This document shows positions 1 to 10,825 of a stretch of DNA of 64,000 nucleotides, one piece after another. The notes beneath the pieces are model-generated. The model was given only the letters and a program-made list of their open reading frames with translations. It made no database searches and had not been told where the DNA came from. The stretch spans positions 4,650,001 to 4,714,000 of the forward strand of contig NC_134988.1 in the NCBI RefSeq assembly GCF_050947335.1, given 5' to 3'. Each line of letters begins with the position of its first letter. The first letter of the stretch is position 1. The stretch is from Megachile rotundata. Taxonomy: Eukaryota; Arthropoda; Insecta; Hymenoptera; Megachilidae. A program made the position numbers and the translations under genes.

Positions 1-222
1 AGCCGGTGTAGTTGCTCGCGATTTGCTCGATCGTGTCGCAAGATGCTCGGTCTTTCAGAACGTGTATCTTATGGAAATGCGGTAAAATATGTCTTTATCT
101 AACATCCAATACTTTCTGTTGTAACTTTGTCTATGATAGTAGACAAATAATTATATCTACGATAACATTAATAAGTTTGTATCTGCAACAAGTTATCATT
201 TATAGACTTTTGATACGAATTA
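1..222. other. AT-rich flank, no gene seen
   Basis: No recognisable coding or RNA feature. A reading frame opening at position 12 runs on into the miniature element at 225 and is not supported as a gene. Confidence 0.5.
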
Positions 223-224
223 TT

Positions 225-728
225 AAGGTGAAGTGGCATAAATTCGTAAACGGGGCAAGTGCGTATACAGGCTATTTTTATTACAATATGAGCGAAATTT
301 CTCCATTTAATATGTTTGTTTCCTTAGTTTGTTTCACTATATCCCCTTTTATATTTCATTATAAGAGTACTTGTTTGCGGTATAGAGTACTTGCATAATG
401 CAGTAAAAAGCATATTATAGCAGATTTGTTCATAATTCTGCTCCTGCCCCATTGCACATGAAATAAAGTTTCAAAGTATTCTAACTTCAAGTTACGCTCT
501 TACCCCATTTTCGAGGAAAGTACAGAATAGTTGACATTTTAAACAATTTCCTATCAAAATCAAAATGTACAAGGAAAATTAAGGTCCTAGTTAATATTAA
601 TTAAATAGTAGTAATTGTGCAAGGCGTTCGATATCGACAGCGTTAAGTATTTACATAGCAGACTGAAAATACTTACGTTTAAATACCAACTTTACAAAAA
701 CCAGTCTGCACTTATCCCACTTCACCTT
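225..728 (+). mobile_element. Miniature inverted-repeat element, AAGGTGAAG family, copy 1
   Basis: Starts AAGGTGAAGTGG and ends CCACTTCACCTT, an inverted terminal repeat. About 500 bp, with an interior closely matching the copies at 6430, 35821 and 50450. Copies 1 and 4 share one orientation, copies 2 and 3 the other. No transposase is encoded, so it is non-autonomous. Flanks here read TT before and AA after, but the target duplication is not consistent between copies, so the superfamily is left open. A short frame inside is shared by several copies and is probably chance. Confidence 0.8.
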
Positions 729-844
729 AACACATTGTTGACAGAAAATTATCTCGTTATTATTTCGTAAATGAAAACGAAAGCGAGAAACTTTAATATA
801 CCTCAACCTTTAATTGCACAGGTTCCTAAAATGTTCAAACAATC

Positions 845-1550
845 ACACTAACAATTTGTAATGGAATACTGAGGAATTGAATTAGAAAAATAATTCTTAG
901 TATCATCAGATGTATATGTATCAAACATAGTTGTTACGACTGTAATAATCATAATATTAAAAATATTAACTGAAGTTAAGTACAGACAAAAGATAATATG
1001 AATTTCCCCTTTAAAAAATATGTGTGTATTGTTTGAGTGACATATGGCTTATTACAATTATTTCTAAGTAACATTGAGTGACAAAATGAAATTTATCTTG
1101 AACAGTCCAGACGGACGCCATTTAAATTTTAAATTGTTCAATTTTTAAGTATTTGTATCCTTCATCTTTATCGCATATATTATCCCGTGATATTAAATTT
1201 GCAGGTAAACGTACATTTTTCTCTTATACGAATATTTATTAAAATTCAGCACGTAATAGACTGCAAGACAGAATTATAAGTTCGCTTAATTTTTGTTTGG
1301 CTTACAGGTATGGATAATACTATTGCCTTTCCTTTTCGCAGTGTTACATTAGAATGATAGAAAAATAAGGAAATGAAATGGGATTTTGCAATTTTTACGT
1401 ACACAATGAATTATTGCACTTTTTATGGGAAATGCTGTTTGTAGATTGGTCAAATGTAGAAATTTACTTATGAAATACTAGGTGTTTAGGAATTAATCAT
1501 GACAGAAATTGTTGTTAATAATCAATTGCTCAATATACATATAGAATAAG
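845..1550 (+). repeat. Long inverted repeat, left arm
   Basis: Positions 845-1550 match the reverse complement of 5150-5840 over about 690 bp. The core at roughly 1000-1510 is nearly identical by eye. Shared landmarks include a GTACACAATGAATTATTGCA stretch and a GGCTTACAGGTATGGATAAT stretch. The arms enclose about 3.6 kb that holds two nested transposons. No coding capacity is seen in the arm. It could be the terminal repeat of a large non-autonomous DNA element, or an inverted segmental duplication. Confidence 0.8.
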
Positions 1551-1754
1551 CTAAATATACATATACGTTAGTATATTAATAAAAACAATATTAATAAAAA
1601 TAGGTAATCGTTTTAGTATAAGAGTATATTCATAGAAATTGAATAATAATAGACGAAATCTAAGTGAAAATAAAAAGGCATGTGTAAGTATATATTCATA
1701 AAAACTAAATAATAAATGAAAAATTATGGATAAAAACAGAAAAAAAAATGCACT

Positions 1755-1822
1755 CATTATGATGGGATTTGAACTTGCTTTTCACATGTTCAAGAGTCTA
1801 ATATTCTGCCACCTCCGCTCTC
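1755..1822 (-). pseudogene. tRNA-derived sequence (SINE or tRNA relic)
   Basis: On the minus strand a TGGCAGAATATTAGAC stretch resembles an A box (TGGCNNAGTNGG) and AAGTTCAAATCCC resembles a B box (GGTTCRANNCC) at normal tRNA spacing. The T-stem and D-stem pair poorly, so this is not a functional tRNA. It is best read as a decayed tRNA or the head of a tRNA-derived SINE. Confidence 0.35.
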
Positions 1823-1835
1823 ACTGCAATCGCAA

Positions 1836-2469
1836 AATCATGATGTAATTCAACATCACTGAAAACAGAAATATTAAATATTAAATACCTTCCCAAGTGA
1901 TGTATACTATCAAAGATAAATATGTTTAAATTGGCTTACTTTTGATTTGAATGCATCACAAAAATTTTTATCAAACCCAACGTTTCCTCGTTAAATACTC
2001 GAATTGCAAGTCATAAATAAATATGAAACTATTTAAAACTTATCATGTATTCGAAAAATACTTGATAAATTCGGAAACTTCAATAATTATAATCAAAGAT
2101 TACTTCATTACATATAATAGTAGAACACATATTATATTTATATAAATCATGTAAATAACATTTCTCTGTCAAAGAAAAAGTGCTAATAAAGAACAATAAT
2201 TGACGAACAACAAATAACGAAACTTCTTTCATTAATTTTTATACGAACAACAAATATTTCGAAACAAAAGAACAAACAGAATTATAAATGAACGATTGGA
2301 GATTAATGGATTATTCCTTATTTTAATTGAAATGAAGTTTTTATCGAGCGTAACCAAATACTATTGTGAAATGATATTTCATTATTTTCGTGAAGATTAA
2401 GGAGCAAATCTAATTATAAATTCTAAGGACTTTAATTCTTGTTTTCTACGGATTTTGTACTACTGAATC
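1836..2469. other. AT-rich spacer, nothing recognised
   Basis: No ORF, RNA or repeat boundary that I can support. It lies between the tRNA-like relic and the TTAA-flanked element. Confidence 0.4.
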
Positions 2470-2562
2470 TTAACCTCTTGTTAGACACGACAGTCCACCA
2501 TATTGGCTTTCGCGAATGTCATCGTAGATTACATAGCGCCACTATAGTGACTAACTCTACTA

Positions 2563-4090
2563 CACTGCAGTGCATAACTATACCACCATCTACTTTTTTA
2601 ATTGTTCTGTAATTCAGAGTTAAAATGCAAAAAATCAATTGCAGGAGATGAAATGGTATGGGTCGCACTAAATTTTATATTAAGTCTCATTGAAGTTGCT
2701 CTTCTATTAGAAACGATATAATCGAAAATGTGATTTTGGCTTGTTGCGTAACTATAGCACCAATACTACATTCTTTATTAAAGTATAAATTAAAATTTGA
2801 TAATACTCTTTGTTTAACAATGCCACGTGGTATATATTTGACCGAAGAGGAGAAGGGTCAAATTTTGACGTTTAAGGAGGATAAAATTAGTGTACGGGAA
2901 ATTGCCCATAGGCTAGGGCGCTTACATAAAGTCATTTTGATTTTCTTAAATAATTCCGTTAATTATGGCAATAATAAAAAGGATGGTTCAAAGAAAAAAT
3001 TGAGTCCCCGTACCGAACGAGCAATTGTAAAAGCAGCCAGTAACAGCCAAAACGGCTGTAACCAAATTAAGAAGGAACTCAACTTAAATATTTCACGGTG
3101 GACAGTACGTCGAGTTTCGAAAAGTAATCCTAACATAGTGAGGCAGAAATTAAAATTTGCACCAAAACTTCTACCACGGCATAATGTTGCGAGGCTTGAA
3201 TACGCTCGAGCGAACATGCATCGCGACTGGAAAAGCATAAGTTAACCTTAGATGTCAAAATCTTTTTACACCAATTTACTTAAACTTCTATCATTGATAA
3301 TAAGGTTATATTTTCGGATGAAAAAAAGTTTAATCTTGATGGTCTGAATGGCTATAATTCATGTTGGCGAGATCTCCGAAAAAAACCACAATACTTTTCA
3401 AAGAGAAATTTTGGCGGACGAAGTGTTATGGTTTGCGGTGCCTTTTGCATTGATGGCATGTTGTAATTGGCTTTTCCATCGAAAAAGAGGGGTAGTGATG
3501 AGTACACCACCATTTTATCAAACAATTTGCTACCTTTTATAAGACTTTTATAGGACAACGCTGTTGTACATACCAGTCGGAAAACAGTATCATGGTTGGA
3601 AAGAAACAAAATTAATGTTATTAAATGGCCAGCATGTTCACCAGACCAAAACCCGATGGAAAATACTTGAGCCATTATTGTCCGAAAAGTTTATGTCGAA
3701 AATCGACAGTATGAAAATATTTTAGAACCAAAAAACGCAATACTAAAAGCATGTAATGAAATTAACCAACGAATTTTTCAGAAACACATCAAGAGCATGC
3801 CAGATAGAATTTTCCAACTTATAACAAAATACGGAGGCCCTACAAAATATTAAAGTCATATTTATGTGTATATATTTGACATTTATTCACATGGTGCTAT
3901 AATTATGCAACGATGAAAAATCAATTTTCATGTTATATTTTCTTATATAGTAAAATAATATCAACAAATTTTTACTGAAGTTCACCGTTCACTATACCCT
4001 TCAATTTCATATGGATGATTTTATGTATTGTTATTCCAAAGTCAGAATCTACTAAAAATGTAAGTGGTGCTATAGTTCTGCACCGCAGTG
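2563..4090 (+). mobile_element. Tc1-like element with IR/DR ends, copy 1
   Basis: TA duplications at 2561-2562 and 4091-4092 flank 1528 bp beginning CACTGCAGTGCATAACTATA and ending TATAGTTCTGCACCGCAGTG. A second, internal copy of the terminal motif lies about 170 bp inside each end (near 2739-2762 and 3892-3914), giving the inverted-repeat/direct-repeat layout known from Tc3 and Minos-like elements. It carries a broken transposase. A sister copy lies at 57074-58674. It is inserted inside TTAA-flanked copy A and is therefore younger than it. Confidence 0.9.
2820..3853 (+). pseudogene. Tc1-like transposase pseudogene (DD34E)
   Basis: The product would cut and rejoin DNA at the element ends. 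The frame from Met at 2820 (family-like start MPRGIYLTEEEKGQI; the frame stays open 30 codons further upstream) covers the paired N-terminal helix-turn-helix region and stops at 3243-3245. A later segment has FSDEKKFNLDG with the first catalytic Asp, DNAVVHTS with the second, and SPDQNPMEN with the Glu. There are 34 residues between the second Asp and the Glu, so DD34E. It ends with the usual GGPTKY tail. Breaks: a 60-70 bp non-coding stretch after 3240 (possibly an intron), a stop after GML near 3463, a deletion and stop just before the second Asp, and a TGG-to-TGA stop after MENT. Two of these stops and the 3240 interruption recur in the copy at 57387. Confidence 0.9.
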
Positions 4091-4377
4091 TAGCTTATTC
4101 GCTCACCGTTTCAATGGAAACACCTCTTAATACACGATATTGGAAACATTTGGAAATTACATATTTTGAATTTTCTAAAAAAGTAAATTATCAAAGTTAA
4201 AGCATATCATATCTTTGGGAAAAAATTATAATTAATCATCAAAAACTACATTCCAATGTACTCGCGTAGAGAACAGCATTGTCACATATTGTAGTGCTGT
4301 TTATGCGTAATTCGCGTTGAACTTTGCCATAAAGAGAAGCAGCATCGCGTAAAGGTCCACCATGACTAAGAGGTTAA

Positions 4378-5149
4378 AATTGAAAATTTCAAATGCGATG
4401 AATACTTCTCATATCATCTGAACCATATTTGCGTTGAAAAATGAATATAATCTGTTTGAATTAACGATTTTTTCAATAAATCGTGACAAAGAGAATTTTA
4501 TTTTAAATTCCTATCGTAGCAATATTCGAAAAGGAAAAATCGTTCGAGATATAATTCTGTTGAAGATTGCAATACGAAACTGTGAGTGCATCTTGGAAAT
4601 TCTCAACTGCAAAAATGAATTCAGGAAACCATCCAAGAATTTTGTAATCACGTTTGCTCTACTAACTTCAAGAAAATGGTAAAATACTCACATTTTAGCA
4701 GGATAATGTTCCCATTCGCTGTAGTAGAAGCGGCATAAGGATTAGAATATTCAAATTTTAAAACGACCGACACGTTCTCCGGATACAAATATTATTCAAA
4801 ATGTATGTGGAATACGAGTGACCTGAATTTATAAAGCGAACAAAAAACAAGTTCAAATACGGTCACGTTAAATAAATGTTTTGCTTGTTTTCGTTTGTAT
4901 TCCTTTTTTTTATTTAGTTTTCATAAATGTATTTATATATTTATATATTTTTCTACTTTTATTTACAAATTTTTCGATATTGTTCAGATTCTATAAGTGT
5001 GTTTATGTATTTGAATGTTTTTCTATTTTTATTTATATTTATTTTGACATTATCTAGTTTCTATAAATGTATTTATATGTATATTTGAAAATGTTATCTT
5101 ATTTATATATATATTTTCATATACTATGAATGCATTCACGAATTCATGT
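4378..5149. other. AT-rich spacer with T-rich simple repeats
   Basis: From about 4890 the strand is rich in TTTATATATTTTTCTA-type words, vaguely mirrored by 1560-1740, so the inverted repeat may once have extended inward. An 82-codon frame at 4434 has no recognisable features. Confidence 0.4.
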
Positions 5150-5840
5150 ACTTCTATATATTTAGCAATTGAATATTAAAAACAATTTCTATCATAATTA
5201 GTTCCTAAACACCTAGTATTTCATAAGTAAATTTCTACGTTTGACCAATCTACACACAGCATTTTCCATAAAAGGTGCAATAATTCATTGTGTACGTAAA
5301 AATTGTAAAATCCCATTTCATTTCCTTATTTTTCTATCATTCTAATGTAACACTGCGAAAAGGAAAGGCAATAGTATTATCCATACCTGTAAGCCAAACA
5401 AAAATTAAGCGAACTTATAATTCTGTCTTGCACTCTATTACGTGCTGAATTTTAATAAATATTCGTATAAGAGAAAAATGTACATTTACCTGCTAATTTA
5501 ATATCACGGGATAATATATGCGATAAAGATGAAGGATACAAATACTTAAAAATTGAACAATTTAAAATTTAAATGGTGTCCGTCTGGACTGTTCAAGATA
5601 AATTTCATTTTGTCACTCAATGTTACTTAGAAATAATTGTAATAAGCCACATGTCACTCAAACAATACACACATATTTTTTAAAGGGAAATTCATATTTC
5701 TTCTGTCTGTACCTAACTTCGGTTAATATTTTTAATATTATGATTATTACAGTCGTAATAGGTATGTGTATTTCATATAAGTCTAATAATACTAAGAATT
5801 ATTTTTCCAATTCAATTCTTCAATATTCCGTTTCAAATTA
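5150..5840 (-). repeat. Long inverted repeat, right arm
   Basis: Reverse-complement partner of 845-1550. Only scattered substitutions and small indels are visible in the core. The outer end fades near 5840, around a TTCAATATTCCG stretch. Confidence 0.8.
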
Positions 5841-6429
5841 TTAGCGCAATTTTATTAGTATTTGAACATCTTCTACATGCTTAATTGGCATTTTGTTTTA
5901 TTAAAAAAGAGCGTTCGTTTTAATGTGTAAAGAACTTCGGTTATTTTGGAATAATGAAATATGAATTTATGATGTTTCTAAATTTGTTTAAAGAAAAGAT
6001 TTTGTTCAGTCATCTTCTAAAATTATATTTGATAACCTGATAAAATTATATAGTGTTATGGAATTCTCCAAATTATTTTTGAAACACTAAAAACGAGGTT
6101 ACTCTACTTAAACATAAATAATATTTATCAGTAACATATTTTCCAACTGATATATGAAAATGATGAAGTTTTCAACTGACGTCAAAATGTCAAAAAACTG
6201 TAACAGAATACAGTAGATTCCAATTACACTGTCACATACGAAAATATCGCTGCGAAGAAGTTTTACAGTTGACAAGTGTATTAATCACAAATTTTTCTCT
6301 TTCAGTAAAAGAATATCTTTGTGCTTAAAAATACTTGCAAAGTTTTTATAAAGCGATCGTTGCAATACAAGGAGAGTTCACTACAGGTTCACAAATATTT
6401 TCATCGCCATAACATGAAACTAGAATGTG
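5841..6429. other. AT-rich spacer, nothing recognised
   Basis: No counterpart to this ~590 bp is visible beside the left arm, where only ~115 bp separates the arm from its neighbouring miniature element. Confidence 0.4.
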
Positions 6430-6910
6430 AGGTGAAGTGGGGTAAATGCAGACTGGTTTTTTGTAAAGTTGGTATTTAAATGTAAATATTTTCAGTCTAT
6501 TATGGAAATACTTAACACTGTCGATATCGAACGCCTTGCACAATTACTACTATTTAATTAATATTAACTAGGACCTTAATTTTCCTTGTACATTTTGATT
6601 TTGATAGGAAATTGTTTAAGATGTCAACTACTCTGTACTTTCCCCGAAAATGGGGTAAGAGCGTAACTTGAAGTTAGAATACTTTGAAACTTTATTTCAT
6701 GTGCAATGGGGCAGGAACAGAATTATTAACAAATCTGCTATAAAATGCTTTTTACTTGCAAACAAGTACTCTTAGTTGAAATTTAAAAGGGGATATAGTG
6801 AAACAAAGCAAGGAAAAAAACATACTAAATGAAGAAATTTTGCTGATATTGTAATAAAAATAGCCTCTATACGCACTTGCCCCGTTTACGAACATACCTC
6901 ACTTCACCTT
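6430..6910 (-). mobile_element. Miniature inverted-repeat element, AAGGTGAAG family, copy 2
   Basis: Starts AGGTGAAGTGGGGTAA and ends CTCACTTCACCTT, in the opposite orientation to copy 1. The interior aligns with the other three copies, including a GTCGATATCGAACGCCTTGC word. Non-autonomous. Confidence 0.8.
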
Positions 6911-6991
6911 AATGCACGCTATTTTACCATTCTCCAACCAGAATGGTTACAAAAAACTAGTAAAACTATAAATTTTTGTACGATGCTTACA

Positions 6992-7309
6992 GATGTCAAC
7001 CTACGAGTTGGCGCGTGAGGTGAACCCAAAGTAAAAGAGGTTCTATCCCCACTGTGAACACTTCCAGCGTTACATTTCGGCACATAAGAAAAATAATAAC
7101 AGTAACAACTGCTGAACACAATTCTAACTCACTCACTCTCGAGGCGTCTGTCGACTATCATTGTTTTTGGTCTAATTGTTATGTGACCGCTCGAACCAAT
7201 AGTACCGCCGAAAATACGTATGATAGGCGTCCATTTTTCTATTCTGATCAATTGGAGCCGTAACCCTTCTACGTCAGCCTCTTCACGCGCCAATTCGAGG
7301 GTTGACATC
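6992..7309. mobile_element. Miniature element with ~26-bp inverted ends
   Basis: The left end GATGTCAACC..CGAGTTGGCGCGTG (6992-7017) is matched by the reverse complement of 7284-7309, with three mismatches. Element length is 318 bp. No transposase. No clear target duplication was found, so the assignment as a mobile element rests on the paired ends only. The two short opposing frames inside are shadows. Confidence 0.5.
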
Positions 7310-7319
7310 CGTATATCCA

Positions 7320-8195
7320 CTTCTCAAAAATCGCAACGAAAAAATTGAAACGAGAGAAAAATATTTCATTCAATAACCAAAATGTATTAAATAATCAATA
7401 ACCATAGCCATAGTCAATAATCAAAACCATAAATATGATAAATGAGTGCATTATCCTATAACAGAAATAGTGCAAACGGAGAACCTGAAACGATACACAT
7501 CTCATTGACCTAATCAATAAGTCATAGAAATTTCATCGAATCAATTTCCCAGAAATTTCACAAACCAACCTTATGCTACTTATACACGTAACGGAGAATA
7601 AACGTTTGTAACGTCGAAATTCTCTAAAACTAAAACGAAACAATGGACACACAATTTGTAACGTCTAGAAAGAAAATAATGCTGCGGACGATCGTGCAAA
7701 CGTGCAAAAATCTTGTTAGCGAGTAAAAGACAAGCTGCTACATTCTCATGAACTTTCGAACGTCTGAAAAGAAACACGCAAATGGCTAAGGAACTTTGAA
7801 GGAAAAAATAAACGAACCGGGGGAAAAAAAACAAGATGGAAGCATTTTTCTTCAGCTCGATAGTAAAATGAACTCACCAGAAGTCAGAAAATTGATCACA
7901 AACGATCAAAATCGATCCAACCGATCTGTTGAGACGGTACTGCCACTCGGATTATATTTTACTCCGTTCCTCTCTCTTTGCCTTGCGAGTTTCTGAACAA
8001 TCAATGAATTTTGTTAGGAATATTAAAGGATATTAATATTTTTTGCGATAAAAAACATATTTTCTGTTATAGTGTTATTTGCATACGGAATGACATATAT
8101 ATCTTGCGTATGGAATGACTTCGGGAGTAGTCAGTAGTAGTCCGATGTCACATAAGGTGTAGTAAAATAACACTTACGGGATAACAGTGTGAAGT
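7320..8195. other. Spacer, no gene supported
   Basis: Mixed-composition sequence with short overlapping frames on both strands (for example 7580-7834 minus). None has recognisable motifs. Confidence 0.4.
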
Positions 8196-8970
8196 TTAAC
8201 TTCTTAGGCACGGCAGAACTTCTTACGAGAAGTGCGCGACCTTGCTTCTCTGTACGGCAGAGTTCGACGAATTACGCGTAAACAGTACTACAATGTGTAA
8301 CAATGCTGTTCGACACGAGTACATTGCAATGAAGTTTTTGATGATTAAATTATAATTTTTCTCAAAGATATGATATGCTTTAACTTTGATAATTTACTTT
8401 CTTAGAAAATTCACAAAATATGTAATTTCCAAATGTTTCCAATATCGTGTATTAGTGTAAAGAGGTGCTTCCATGGTGCCCAACTACTTGGTACCCTTTA
8501 TTTACATGTTTAACATCCCTGGAACCTAGGTTCAGTTTGTTACAGGCGCTAGAAAGGTAAAGAGCGACTTTTAACCCCCTGAACGACTTGTTTTGCAAAT
8601 AAAGATTGTGGGATTCGTGTGGTGTGCGGTTAAGGAGCGAAATCCACAGGTCAATATCTTTCAACAATAAGATTTATTAAAAAAAAACGATAAAAATGAA
8701 ACCAACAAATAACAATAACAACAAAATAAGGAAAAGTATATAGATTATAAATGATTAATTAGAATAAAGAATTAAATAGCTTTTGTAATAATAATAATAA
8801 TAGAAATAATAGAACTTGACAAATTAAACAAAAATGTAATAGATAATCGTGAATTTAACGAAATGGAACTCGCTGGTTTATACTTTATATTGGATCGTAC
8901 CTAAGTCTGATCGCTGATAAAGTTAACTTCGCTTTTGTAATATTAACTAATTTGGTATAATATATATATA

Positions 8971-9888
8971 CACTAGTCAAAAAATTAAGGGAACAGAAAA
9001 ATTCCTTAAATTTTTAGGTCATTTTCAAATTGCTCTGCAATCGACCTTCTCAGACCAAAGCATTCTTTAAAAATTTAGCAATGATACCGGTAAATGTAGA
9101 GACACAAACTTTTTTACCCAACAAACGTATTAGTCGCGGATCGGAGTAGTAATGACGTGTCCTTAACTCTTTTCGTTCAAATTTCAAAGTTTGATCCATC
9201 GATTCATAGGGAACAAAGAATCGGAGCCATTTGAAACTTCGCATACATTTTGTGGGCAATATGAGCTTAAAAAATAAACCTAGGCATAATCATTACAATA
9301 CTTATTTACAAAGATACCGTAGCTTTTGTAATTTGAGGAAAAAACACCGTTTTTTGACGTTTTTTTACATCAATATTAAGCACAAAAAAAAACATTGAAT
9401 CAAAAACTGATATACCCATCTTAAAGGATACATTCTCCGCTTTTTGGAACCGTATTTACAATTTCTGTTCGATGGTGGGTTTATGAGATAATGACTATCA
9501 AAGGAAAAAGCGTCATTTTGGCTTTGGTAGCTCATAACTTTGCGACCGATCGTTGAAACGAACTTCATAGACGTGCAAATTATAGGGGAAGGAACAAGAA
9601 ACAGCAGTCGAGAAGTGGCATTAATCAACAAAATTTTTCCATGTCTTTACAGACCTTAAAAAAAAAGAAAAATTTCTAAAATTTTTTCATCGCGATTTTT
9701 TGTATATTTTGTTAACGATAATGGGCTCAAAAAATTTTTGAGATAAAGAGTCAAAAACTAGAGACCTGAAGTTTCAAAATGACTATTCTGAATGTCTTCT
9801 ATGATGAATTTCAACGGAGGCAGAGCAATTTGAAAATGACCTAAAAATTTAAGGAATTTTTCTGTTCCCTTAATTTTTTTGACTAGTG
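8971..9888. mobile_element. TA-flanked element with ~68-bp terminal inverted repeats
   Basis: TA at 8969-8970 and 9889-9890. Ends CACTAGTCAAAAAATTAAGG / CCTTAATTTTTTTGACTAGTG pair for about 68 bp with a single one-base indel (8971-9038 with 9820-9888). TA target and CAnnnGTCAAAA-type ends suggest Tc1/mariner. Short minus frames inside (9050-9259, 9365-9631) show no transposase motifs, so it is non-autonomous or captured other sequence. Confidence 0.8.
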
Positions 9889-9900
9889 TATATATGTATA

Positions 9901-10825
9901 CGAGGTCTGTCCCAAAAGTATCCGACCTTCCATATTTCCCTGCTGGTGTTATCCTGCGTCATCAGGCTGGTGGCATCCTTTGAAGTAATCCCCATTTGAT
10001 TGTAGAATACTCTGCTAACGACCTTCCCACTTATGGAAATAGTCCTGGAACTCGTTTTTCGGAATAGCCTTTAGAGCTTTCGTCGTATTAGTTTCGACCG
10101 TTTCTTTATCGTCGAATCGGTGTCCTTTGAGTGGCATTTTCAATCTTGGAAACAACCAAAAATCGCAGGAAGCTACATCAGGATTGTACGGAGGCTGACA
10201 GAGCTGTAAGACTTTGTGCTTCGTCAAATATTGCTGCACAAGATTCGATGCATGCGCTGACGCGTTATCGTGATGAAGAAGCCAATCACCGCTTGACCAA
10301 AACTGAGGCCAAAACTAGTTTTCGGTATTCCAAGATCACATTCTAGTTCTCGCACAGTCAATCGACGATTTTCGTTGATCGCAAGTCGCACACGTTCGAT
10401 ATTATTAGGTCTTGTTGTCGTGGAAGGCCGCCCAGAGCGTGGGTTACTATCAACAGATGTGCGGCCATCTTTGAACCGCTTATACCACTCTTCGATTTGT
10501 GTGTTACTTATATACTCATCCTCAAATGCCTTCTTCATCATATCGATGGTTTCCGAACAACTTTTTTCGAGTTTTAAGGAAAATTTGATGCAAATTCGTT
10601 GCTCCGATCCTTCCCTCATTTTTCACAACAGCAGAATGCGACGAACGTAAAAAACGCTTCGTAAACAAATACACGTTGCACATGAATTAAGGCGTCCCGA
10701 CGAAAACTGCGATATAGTGGGAGTTCGTAAAGCTTTGCACTTGATACTCATACCTGGCAAATGATGCTAAAATTGTCAGGTACGAAGAAATTAAAGAAAG
10801 TCGGATACTTTTGGGACAGACCTCA
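9901..10825 (-). mobile_element. Internally deleted mariner element
   Basis: TA at 9899-9900 and 10826-10827 flank 925 bp with ends CGAGGTCTGTCCCAAAAGTA / TACTTTTGGGACAGACCTCA that pair for about 25 bp. Full-length mariners are near 1.3 kb, so several hundred bases are missing. It lies 12 bp from the end of the neighbouring TA-flanked element, both in a TA-rich landing site. Confidence 0.9.
10015..10619 (-). pseudogene. Mariner transposase pseudogene (DD34D), central deletion
   Basis: From Met at 10619 the frame gives the mariner N-terminal helix-turn-helix region (EQRICIKF start, TQIEEWYKRFKDGRTSVDS, then a GRPSTTT linker), about 105 residues. It then joins, out of frame, to the C-terminal third: HHDNASAH with the second catalytic Asp, PPYNPDVASCDFWLFPRLK with the third Asp 34 residues later, ending in an EFQDYFHKWEGR-type tail. 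The segment carrying the first Asp (TCDE-type motif) is absent, so no active enzyme can be made. Ends are intact, so mobilisation in trans was possible. Confidence 0.9.

Larger units (their letters stand above)
2474..4373 (+). mobile_element. TTAA-flanked element, family 1, copy A (split by Tc1-like insertion)
   Basis: TTAA at 2470-2473 and 4374-4377 flank a sequence starting CCTCTTGTTAGACACGAC and ending GACTAAGAGG, an imperfect inverted repeat. Both ends match copy B at 8200-11205 in reverse orientation. Without the Tc1-like element at 2563-4090 it is only about 370 bp, too short to code for a transposase. TTAA duplications are the hallmark of piggyBac-type transposition, so a piggyBac-like non-autonomous element is a reasonable inference. 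The ends do not match the canonical piggyBac CCC start. Confidence 0.7.

Noticed and set aside
1755..1822. Functional tRNA gene
   Set aside because: A- and B-box-like words are present but stems do not pair; recorded as a relic.
845..5840. Long inverted repeat as Maverick/Polinton ends
   Set aside because: Arm length fits, but no polymerase, integrase, capsid or protease sequence lies between; the interior is occupied by other transposons.
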